A DNA stretch of 5,647 nt from CALJIC01 sp039805565. Its GTDB lineage: Bacteria > Chloroflexota > Chloroflexia > Chloroflexales > Roseiflexaceae. Positions within the stretch are counted from its first letter, which is position 1; each line of letters begins with the position of its first letter. Below, piece after piece: positions 1 through 5,647 of the stretch. Where the stretch lies: contig JBDLTZ010000276.1 in the NCBI GenBank assembly GCA_039805565.1, forward strand, positions 1 through 5,647. Reading direction: 5' to 3'. The translations under genes were made by a program, and so were the position numbers. The notes beneath the pieces were generated by a model. It did not search any database. It saw only the letters and a list, made by a program, of their open reading frames with translations, and was not told the origin of the DNA.

Positions 1-953
1 CGCTCAAAGAGCAGCCGGAGATCGTGCGGCGCTACTTCGGCACGGTGATCCCGCCGGCCGACAACAAGTTCGCGGCGCTGAACACGGCCACCTGGTCGGG
101 CGGCTCGTTCATCTACGTGCCCAAGGGCGTGAAGGTGGAGATGCCGCTGCAGGCCTATTTCCGCATCAACGCGAAGAACATGGGCCAGTTCGAGCGCACG
201 CTGATCATCCTCGAGGAGGGCGCCTCGGCGCACTACATCGAGGGCTGCACGGCGCCGGCCTACAGCACCAACTCGCTGCACTCGGCCGTGGTAGAGATCA
301 TCTGCGAGAAGGGCTCGAAGTTCCGCTACACCACCATCCAGAACTGGTCGAACAACATCTACAACCTGGTCACCAAGCGCGCCGTGGCGTACGAGGAGGC
401 CAGCATGGAGTGGGTGGACGGCAACATCGGCTCGCGCCTGACCATGAAGTACCCCTCGGTGTACCTGATGGGCCGCGGGGCGCGCGGCGAGGTGCTCTCG
501 GTGGCGTACGCCGGCAAGGGCCAGCACCAGGACGCGGGCGCCAAGATGGTGCACGTGGCGCCGGACACCACCAGCCGGATCACCAACAAGTCGGTGTCGA
601 AGGACGGCGGCAAGACCACCTACCGCGGCCTGGTGAAGGTGGCGCCGGGGGCCACCGGCGCCAAGATCAACGTCAACTGCGACGCGCTGATCCTGGACGA
701 GTTGTCCACCTCCGACACGCTCCCGTACATGGAGATCGAGGAGAGCAAGGTGATGCTGGCGCACGAGGCGAGCGTCGGCCGGATCGGCGCGGAGCAGCTG
801 TTCTACCTGATGAGCCGCGGCATCTCCGAGTCCGAGGCGATGTCGATGATCGTGCTGGGCTTCATGGAGCCCTTCACGCGCGAGCTGCCGATGGAGTACG
901 CGGTCGAGCTCAACCGCCTGATCCAGATGGAGATGGAGGGCTCGGTCGGATAG
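1..953 (+). CDS. sufB: SufB, Fe-S cluster assembly scaffold subunit (5' partial)
   Basis: This is the C-terminal part of SufB, the scaffold subunit of the SUF SufBC2D complex that builds Fe-S clusters in the cytoplasm. The frame is open to the window edge (first full codon at 3), so 316 residues are visible of a family length near 465-470; roughly 150 N-terminal residues are missing. Seen directly: the conserved stretch VIPPADNKFAALNTATWSGG, then GSFIYVPKGVKVE, and the C-terminal SRGISESEAMSMIVLGF and ELPMEYAVELNRLI blocks ending MEGSVG. The Cys in NCDAL (codon 678-680) corresponds to E. coli SufB Cys405, and His-Glu in AHEAS (codons 762-767) to the His433/Glu434 pair implicated in cluster assembly. 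The ending resembles Bacillus-type SufB and argues against the paralogue SufD. No sufC, sufD or sufS follows in the window, so any operon partners would lie upstream. An internal GTG at 24 is not the real start. Confidence 0.96.
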   Translation, partial: LKEQPEIVRRYFGTVIPPADNKFAALNTATWSGGSFIYVPKGVKVEMPLQAYFRINAKNMGQFERTLIILEEGASAHYIEGCTAPAYSTNSLHSAVVEIICEKGSKFRYTTIQNWSNNIYNLVTKRAVAYEEASMEWVDGNIGSRLTMKYPSVYLMGRGARGEVLSVAYAGKGQHQDAGAKMVHVAPDTTSRITNKSVSKDGGKTTYRGLVKVAPGATGAKINVNCDALILDELSTSDTLPYMEIEESKVMLAHEASVGRIGAEQLFYLMSRGISESEAMSMIVLGFMEPFTRELPMEYAVELNRLIQMEMEGSVG

Positions 954-991
954 CATGCGACGTCGACGCCGATGGAGAAACGGACTGATGG

Positions 992-1010
992 CGCCCGCAG
1001 CCTGTGGGCG
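992..1010 (+). terminator. Short hairpin after sufB (possible weak terminator)
   Basis: CGCCCGCA and TGTGGGCG pair as eight base pairs (one G-U) around a three-base loop, 38 bases after the sufB stop. No T-tract follows, so an intrinsic terminator is not shown; it could be a pause or processing site. It would lie inside the next gene if that gene started at 972, and outside it if the gene starts at 1032. Confidence 0.3.
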
Positions 1011-1018
1011 ATCGCCCT

Positions 1019-1024
1019 GAAAGG
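1019..1024 (+). promoter_or_regulatory. Ribosome binding site favouring the GTG start at 1032
   Basis: GAAAGG sits seven bases before GTG 1032, a normal Shine-Dalgarno distance. The alternative ATG at 972 has no comparable purine-rich site in front of it. This supports the shorter form of the downstream protein. Confidence 0.5.
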
Positions 1025-1031
1025 CCAACCC

Positions 1032-1472
1032 GTGAACACCCGCATCAGCTACCGCTACGCAGACAGACGCGACTGCCGCCAGTACACCTCCGTCATTGTC
1101 GCTGGCACGATCACCTGGGAGCAGATTGGCCCCCACCTTGCGACGAAGCGCTCCTTCGTCCCCGGGCAGCTCGGCCTCGAAGATCTCCAGTACCGCTTCA
1201 AGCTGCCTGGCGTGGACCACTCGTGGCATCTGATCGCGCCGGACGACATCAAGCCGACCGACGATGCACCAACAATCGTGCTCACTGGCGACGAGCTCGC
1301 GAAGCGCTTCGCCGACACGCCGTGGGACGGCGACTGGTTTGTCAACGGCCTGCCGCGACACATCGACGCGCCGCCGGCGCCGTTTGACCCCGTGCCGTCT
1401 GTCTACGCGCCCCCCCCGCCGCCGTCGGCCTGGCCGAAGCGACCGCGGGCGCGCAAGGCAGGTGCGGCGTAG
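1032..1472 (+). CDS. Uncharacterised small protein with Pro-rich basic tail
   Basis: I do not recognise a function. The preferred GTG start gives 146 residues; an in-frame ATG at 972 would add 20 residues (MEKRTDGARS...) that look unlike a folded domain, and the better ribosome site fits 1032. The start, NTRISYRYADRRDCRQY, followed by TSVIVAGTITWEQI, resembles from memory a widespread family of short hypothetical proteins opening with an ISYxYRD-like motif; I could not check this. The core to about residue 110 looks like a mixed alpha/beta soluble domain with aromatic-rich patches (DHSWHLI, DWFVNGLPRH). From about residue 114 it becomes a low-complexity tail with five consecutive prolines encoded across an eight-C run (1410-1417), ending in a Lys/Arg-rich stretch PKRPRARKAG. 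There is no signal peptide or membrane segment. Codon choice looks less strictly GC-biased than in sufB. It lies 78 bases after sufB on the same strand, but a link to Fe-S assembly is not shown. Confidence 0.65.
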   Translation: MNTRISYRYADRRDCRQYTSVIVAGTITWEQIGPHLATKRSFVPGQLGLEDLQYRFKLPGVDHSWHLIAPDDIKPTDDAPTIVLTGDELAKRFADTPWDGDWFVNGLPRHIDAPPAPFDPVPSVYAPPPPPSAWPKRPRARKAGAA

Positions 1473-1707
1473 CGGCGGTGCGCAACGCGGATATGAGGTT
1501 GCGATTCTCGACCCACCGTTCCCCACTATATGCACGACGGGCGTCTACACGCTCGGAGTGGTGAGTATAGTAGAGGCCAAACCGAGCTCCGCTTACCGGC
1601 ACCTGGTCCTGGTGGCGGATGTTGACGACGGCATCCTCGAGGGGGTTAGGGCCGTTGCGTAACAGGCAGCGCTTCCGGCGTGATTACGGCGAGCGCGGAG
1701 GACCGTC
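1473..1707. other. Convergent intergenic gap, no supported gene
   Basis: This gap separates the plus-strand small protein gene from the convergent minus-strand SRPBCC gene. It is somewhat less GC-rich around 1520-1575 (ACTATA at 1525-1530 and TATAGT at 1566-1571, a loose six-base inverted pair). TATAGT resembles a -10 box, but I find no -35 box at the right spacing on either strand. Short open frames exist, such as GTG 1558 to TAA 1662 (34 codons), with no recognisable homology. No hairpin with a T-tract is visible for either converging gene. Confidence 0.5.
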
Positions 1708-2154
1708 TCAGCCCCCGGAGCGCGGTCGCTCCGCCTCCAGCTTGAGCGCCTGGCTCATCTCGCGGAAGCCGCGCCGCACGTCGGTGCTGCGGCTCGGCCG
1801 CTGCATCGACGCCAGCAGCCCGCTGGTGATCTCGCGCTGCGTGAAGCGCACCCGGCCGGGATCGAGCGGCTCGATCGTGAAGACATGCTCGACATCACGC
1901 ACGCCGGGGAAGAGCGACCGGCTGACCCACCGTAACTCGTGGTTCTGCTCGACTTTCAGCACAGTCGCTCGCTCGATCGTCCGGCGCCCGCCGGACGGCT
2001 GGGTGGTCACGCGGAGCTGCGCCCCGAGCGCCGGCTCGCCGTCCGTCCGATGGATGTAGGGGTTCCACTGCGGGAACCGGGCGAAGTCGGTGAGCAGCTG
2101 CCACACTCGCTCGGCCGACGCGTGAATCTCCAGCTCGTTGTTGAGCTCGCTCAT
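1708..2154 (-). CDS. SRPBCC-domain protein (polyketide cyclase/dehydrase-like)
   Basis: This 148-residue soluble protein looks like a single SRPBCC (START/Bet v1-like) domain, a fold that encloses small hydrophobic ligands. Seen directly: an N-terminal strand with HASAERVWQLLTDFARFPQW followed by NPYI, the usual first strand, helix and Trp-Asn-Pro motif of this group; a central beta region (LRVTTQPSGGRRTIE, ELRWVSRSLFPGVRD, HVFTIEPLDPGRVRFTQRE); then SGLLASMQ and a long C-terminal helix (residues about 123-142). Length is typical of the family. The ATG is preceded by GGAGGAG with a seven-base gap, so the start is well supported. The ligand cannot be told from sequence; family members range from cyclases to lipid carriers and uncharacterised proteins. 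It lies downstream of groEL on the same strand but is separated by a strong hairpin (2177-2219), so independent or attenuated expression is likely. A role with the chaperonin is not implied. Confidence 0.85.
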   Translation of the reverse strand: MSELNNELEIHASAERVWQLLTDFARFPQWNPYIHRTDGEPALGAQLRVTTQPSGGRRTIERATVLKVEQNHELRWVSRSLFPGVRDVEHVFTIEPLDPGRVRFTQREITSGLLASMQRPSRSTDVRRGFREMSQALKLEAERPRSGG

Positions 2155-2161
2155 GGTGGGT

Positions 2162-2168
2162 CTCCTCC
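2162..2168 (-). promoter_or_regulatory. Strong ribosome binding site of the SRPBCC gene
   Basis: On the minus strand GGAGGAG stands seven bases before ATG 2154-2152, a near-ideal Shine-Dalgarno match. It fixes the start of the SRPBCC gene and lies only nine bases past the hairpin at 2177-2219. Confidence 0.75.
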
Positions 2169-2176
2169 CGTGGTCG

Positions 2177-2219
2177 CCGGCCAGCCGGCCCTGCTCCCTG
2201 AGCGGGGCCGGCTGGCCGG
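2177..2219 (-). terminator. Strong GC hairpin after groEL (terminator-like)
   Basis: CCGGCCAGCCGGCCC (2177-2191) and its exact reverse complement (2205-2219) form a perfect 15-bp stem. The intervening bases add GCTC/GAGC (2193-2196 with 2200-2203) around a three-base loop, the only break being 2192/2204 (A-C in the minus-strand RNA, U-G in plus-strand RNA). It begins 40 bases past the groEL stop. There is no T-tract on either side, so it is not a textbook intrinsic terminator; it could end transcription in a high-GC host, protect the groESL mRNA 3' end, or attenuate read-through into the SRPBCC gene. Confidence 0.6.
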
Positions 2220-2259
2220 GATGGTCTGTGGCGCTCCCTGACGTGTGCGGTCGCCGGCG

Positions 2260-3903
<1,644 letters not shown>

Positions 3904-3930
3904 TGTGCATCTCTTCTCTGCTACTTATGC

Positions 3931-3958
3931 GACGCCGCCCAATCAGGGGTGCGGCGTC
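3931..3958 (-). repeat. Inverted repeat in the groES-groEL spacer
   Basis: GACGCCGC (3931-3938) and GCGGCGTC (3951-3958) form a perfect 8-bp stem with a 12-base loop, 27 bases before the groEL ATG. In RNA it would be a stable hairpin near the groEL ribosome site. No T-tract follows, so mRNA processing, stability or translation control is as likely as partial termination. Confidence 0.5.
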
Positions 3959-3979
3959 AGCATGGGGGCATTCGTGTGT

Positions 3980-4023
3980 GACATCCTGGGAACGGACTAC
4001 TCCTGAATGATGCCCAGGATGTC
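3980..4023 (-). repeat. 11-bp inverted repeat spanning the groES stop codon
   Basis: GACATCCTGGG (3980-3990) is exactly the reverse complement of CCCAGGATGTC (4013-4023), with a 22-base loop. The groES stop codon (3999-3997) falls in the loop, so one arm is within the last groES codons and the other is in the spacer. A ribosome finishing groES would have to melt this stem. Confidence 0.5.
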
Positions 4024-4302
4024 CTTCTCGGACAGGATCAGGTACTCGACGTCGTCGACCTTGTACTCGGTGCCGCTGTACTTGGCGAACAGCACCTTGT
4101 CGCCGGCCTTGACGTGCATCGGCACGCGGCGGCCGTTGTCGTCCAGCCGGCCCTCGCCGACGGCCAGCACGGTGCCCTCCATCGGGCGCTCCTTGCTCGC
4201 GGTGTCCGGCAGGAAGATGCCGCCCTTCGTCTGGGCCTCGCGGTCAGCTGGCTTGACCACCACGCGGTCGGCGAGCGGGCGGATGCGGAAGTCGGCTGTC
4301 AT
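3997..4302 (-). CDS. groES: GroES, 10 kDa co-chaperonin
   Basis: GroES is the heptameric lid of the GroEL chamber, acting in the cytoplasm. The 101-residue protein is of normal length. Seen directly: the opening IRPLADRVVVKP; the mobile loop TKGGIFLPDTASKERP (25-40), whose Gly-Gly-Ile-Phe-Leu segment contacts the GroEL apical domain; the following EGTVLAVGEG; and VKAGDKVLFAKYSGTEYK, DVEYLILSEKDILGII toward the end. The frame stays open far upstream, to about 5310, but that extension is an out-of-frame shadow of the slipin gene. ATG 4302 is preceded by GAGGAG with a nine-base gap and matches the family start. The ribosome site is better than that of groEL, which fits a need for comparable or higher GroES output. 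Confidence 0.97.
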   Translation of the reverse strand: MTADFRIRPLADRVVVKPADREAQTKGGIFLPDTASKERPMEGTVLAVGEGRLDDNGRRVPMHVKAGDKVLFAKYSGTEYKVDDVEYLILSEKDILGIIQE

Positions 4303-4311
4303 CGTGTGTGA

Positions 4312-4317
4312 CTCCTC
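4312..4317 (-). promoter_or_regulatory. Ribosome binding site that sets the groES start
   Basis: GAGGAG on the minus strand lies nine bases before ATG 4302. It shows that translation starts here and not in the long open frame upstream. Confidence 0.7.
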
Positions 4318-4372
4318 AGTGCCGCGGTGCGCCACCGTAGCGCGCATCGCAGCGTGTGTGCAGGCTGGAGCG

Positions 4373-4393
4373 CGAGTGCCGCTGCGGCGCTCG
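4373..4393 (-). promoter_or_regulatory. Imperfect dyad upstream of groES (candidate operator or leader hairpin)
   Basis: CGAGTGCCG and CGGCGCTCG flank a three-base centre, with one mismatched pair out of nine. It lies about 70 bases before the groES start, where heat-shock operators commonly occur. It is not CIRCE: the GAGTGC-type half comes first on the plus strand, the reverse of the CACTC-N9-GAGTG order, and the spacer is too short. No clear -35/-10 pair is visible nearby, so its role is open. Confidence 0.25.
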
Positions 4394-4430
4394 TCTGCTC
4401 GCCCAGCGGCGTTCCGTCTCGGAGTTCCGT

Positions 4431-4442
4431 GGGTGGGTGGGT
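4431..4442 (+). repeat. GGGT triplicate in the slipin-groES gap
   Basis: Three consecutive GGGT units are followed by a six-G run at 4465-4470. Four G-tracts on the plus strand could in principle form a G-quadruplex, though the last loop would be long (about 23 bases). The minus-strand transcript would carry the C-rich complement. Confidence 0.4.
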
Positions 4443-4472
4443 GCGCCGCCTGTGCGCGCGGCGTGGGGGGCG

Positions 4473-5294
4473 CTAGCCCACCGCGGGCGGAGCCGGCGGA
4501 GGGGCCACCGGCACCACGCCGTTCCCGTGGCCGCCCGCCGCCAGCCGCTCGAGGAACACCTTGATTGTGTCCACCGGCAACGGAAAGACGATCGTGCTGT
4601 TCTTCTCCACCGCGATCTCGGTGAGGGTCTGGAGGTAGCGCAGCTGGAGCGTGACCGGCTCGCGGGCGATCACATCGGCGGCCTGCGCCAGCATCTTGGA
4701 GGCCTCGAACTCGCCCTGGGCGTGGATGACCTTGGCGCGCTTCTCGCGCTCGGCCTCGGCCTGCTTCGCCATGGCGCGCTGCATGCTCTGGGGCAGCTCC
4801 ACGTCCTTGACCTCGACGATCGTGACCTTGACGCCCCAGGGCTCGGTCTGCTCGTCGATGATCGCCTGCAGGCGCGCGTTCAGCTGCTCGCGGCGGGAGA
4901 GCAGCGTGTCCAGGTCCACCTGGCCGACCCCGCTGCGCAGCGTGGTCTGGGCGATCTGCAGCGTGGCGCGCACGAAGTCCATCACCTTCACCACCGCCCA
5001 GTCCGGGTTGACGACCATGAAGTACAGCACGGCGTTGACCTTGATGGTCACGTTGTCCAGCGTGATGACCTCCTGGGCCGGCACGTCCAGGGTGATCACG
5101 CGGATATCCACCCGGACCATCCGCTCGACGACGGGGATGAGGAACACCAGGCCGGGGCCGCGGGCACCGACCAGCCGGCCGAGGCGGAAGACGACGCCGC
5201 GCTCGTACTCGGGCACGATCTTGACCGCCGAGAGCGCCACCATGAGCAGCAAGACAGCAGCGACTGCCAAGCCGATCGGTCCGGCAAAGCCCAT
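4473..5294 (-). CDS. Slipin / stomatin-like SPFH-domain membrane protein
   Basis: This 273-residue protein belongs to the SPFH (stomatin, prohibitin, flotillin, HflK/C) superfamily, slipin branch, membrane-anchored oligomers thought to organise membrane domains and associated proteases. Seen in order: a single N-terminal hydrophobic segment (about residues 5-27); the SPFH domain opening IVPEYERGVVFRLGR with GARGPGLVFLIPVVERMVRVD; VPAQEVITLDNVTIKVNAVLYF; AQTTLRSGVGQVDLDTLLS; and EQTEPWGVKV, VEVKDVELP. A charged coiled coil follows (about 171-210, AKQAEAEREKRAKVIHAQGE). Then come LQLRYLQTLTEIA and the family hallmark EKNSTIVFPLP, and a Pro/Ala-rich end. I chose ATG 5294 over the adjacent GTG 5297 because GAGG lies six bases from the ATG but only three from the GTG. 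Slipins are often paired with an NfeD-type membrane partner; none is in this window, though one might lie beyond it. It precedes groES by 170 bases; co-transcription is unproven. Confidence 0.93.
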   Translation of the reverse strand: MGFAGPIGLAVAAVLLLMVALSAVKIVPEYERGVVFRLGRLVGARGPGLVFLIPVVERMVRVDIRVITLDVPAQEVITLDNVTIKVNAVLYFMVVNPDWAVVKVMDFVRATLQIAQTTLRSGVGQVDLDTLLSRREQLNARLQAIIDEQTEPWGVKVTIVEVKDVELPQSMQRAMAKQAEAEREKRAKVIHAQGEFEASKMLAQAADVIAREPVTLQLRYLQTLTEIAVEKNSTIVFPLPVDTIKVFLERLAAGGHGNGVVPVAPPPAPPAVG

Positions 5295-5300
5295 CACTGA

Positions 5301-5304
5301 CCTC
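5301..5304 (-). promoter_or_regulatory. Ribosome binding site that decides the slipin start
   Basis: Minus-strand AGAGGT contains GAGG six bases before ATG 5294 and three before GTG 5297, so the ATG is the more likely start codon. Confidence 0.5.
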
Positions 5305-5458
5305 TTTCATAGGAAGCTCGAAAGCGGCAGCAGTCTGGCCGCACGCCGGCCTACGAGCAGATTCGGACTTCCTTGCCCATGGTAGCGATGCGGGGAGGCA
5401 GCGGGTAGCGGGGAGACAAAGGGAACGGTACCCGTGATTTCCCTGACGCTGTCGGGTG

Positions 5459-5602
5459 TTACGCGTATCCTCGACACTCTACTGCCCAGCGCTTGACGCT
5501 GGACAGGCTGACCGCAAAGGTCGTGACAACCTCGTCGCGGGGCATTCCCTGCTCCAAGGCTGCCACCACCCGTTCGCGAAGGTCGACTGAGTAAGCGCGC
5601 AT
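5459..5602 (-). pseudogene. IS630-family transposase, N-terminal fragment
   Basis: Reading from ATG 5602, a 47-codon frame begins MRAYSVDLRERVVAALEQGM, then PRDEVVTTFAVSLSSVKRW, then VECRGYA and a TAA stop. The first 39 or so residues match the helix-turn-helix start of IS630-family transposases, which bind the transposon ends: the SxDLRERVV opening, an internal PRDEV helix, and the SVKRW end of the recognition helix. In intact relatives an Arg-rich linker and a DDE catalytic domain of some 250 more residues follow; here the similarity stops near 5485 and no DDE-type sequence appears downstream. It is therefore a truncated, non-catalytic relic, cut by a deletion or by another event. A longer frame on the same strand (5618-5307) overlaps it but shows no family resemblance. 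Confidence 0.75.
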
Positions 5603-5647
5603 GCCCGCAGTCTACCATACAGTCAACCTATTTGAGAAATGCTCTAG
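5459..5647 (-). mobile_element. IS630-family insertion sequence remnant with possible terminal end
   Basis: This covers the transposase fragment plus its 45-base leader (5603-5647), which is AT-richer than the rest of the window. The segment ends in CTAG (5644-5647), the kind of TA-containing target IS630 elements use, and the leader length is what one expects between a terminal repeat and the transposase start. Because the window stops here, the terminal repeat cannot be confirmed. I find no matching inverted copy of the end on the slipin side, as expected if the element was truncated. Confidence 0.5.

Noticed and set aside
1525..1571. ACTATA/TATAGT as a promoter or operator in the convergent gap
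   Set aside because: The -10-like boxes lack any -35 partner at 16-18 bases on either strand, and the six-base inverted match with a long loop is easily chance.
1558..1662. 34-codon GTG-started frame in the convergent gap
   Set aside because: The frame VVSIVEAKPSSAYRHLVLV... looks mildly protein-like, but there is no ribosome site, no recognised homologue and the length is within chance.
4373..4393. CIRCE element upstream of groES
   Set aside because: The half-sites are in the reverse order and the spacer is three bases, not nine, so it cannot be CIRCE.
4356..5300. 314-codon plus-strand frame opposite slipin
   Set aside because: It is antisense to a clear SPFH protein, with His/Asp/Leu-rich composition typical of a shadow frame.
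3997..5310. 437-codon minus-strand frame that includes groES
   Set aside because: Only the last 101 codons are GroES. The upstream part is a frame-shadow of slipin (Arg/Gly/Pro/Ala-rich), and a good ribosome site stands at the groES ATG, so it is not a fusion.
5351..5366. Second IS630 terminal repeat near slipin (CTACGAGCAGATTCGG)
   Set aside because: It resembles the leader end only after allowing inserted bases, and such a loose match is not enough to call a terminal repeat.
5307..5618. 103-codon minus-strand frame at the right end
   Set aside because: It has no family resemblance, and a different frame on the same strand (5602-5459) encodes a recognisable IS630 helix-turn-helix.

Overview
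This is a GC-rich bacterial chromosome segment carrying housekeeping genes, with a transposon fragment at its right edge. Protein sequence style suggests Chloroflexota or a neighbouring high-GC lineage. The clues are a GroEL starting MAKQIVFDEAARRSLKRG and ending in a Gly-Met tail, a SufB of the Bacillus/actinobacterial type, and a slipin-type SPFH protein. This placement is an inference from remembered family sequences and was not tested.

Left part, plus strand: the C-terminal two thirds of SufB (Fe-S cluster scaffold) enters from outside the window and ends at 953. A short unrecognised protein gene follows (1032-1472, GTG start preferred), with a proline-rich and basic tail. From 1473 to 1707 lies a gap where I see no convincing gene.

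Middle and right, minus strand: read in the direction of transcription, the order is slipin/stomatin-like SPFH membrane protein (5294-4473), a 170-base gap, groES (4302-3997), a 93-base gap, groEL (3903-2260), a strong GC-rich hairpin (2219-2177), and an SRPBCC-domain protein (2154-1708). GroES and GroEL form the standard chaperonin pair. The groES-groEL junction carries two inverted repeats, one of them spanning the groES stop codon. No canonical CIRCE operator is visible upstream of groES. An imperfect dyad lies about 70 bases before its start, but with half-sites in the opposite order to CIRCE. The SRPBCC gene converges on the left-hand plus-strand genes.

Right end: positions 5459-5647 hold the start of an IS630-family transposase (helix-turn-helix only, then a stop) with what looks like its leader and possibly a terminal end at the final CTAG. 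It is a truncated insertion-sequence relic.

I do not see a novel multi-gene system. The points most worth a second look are the groES-groEL junction structures, the IS630 relic next to slipin, and the uncharacterised small protein beside sufB.
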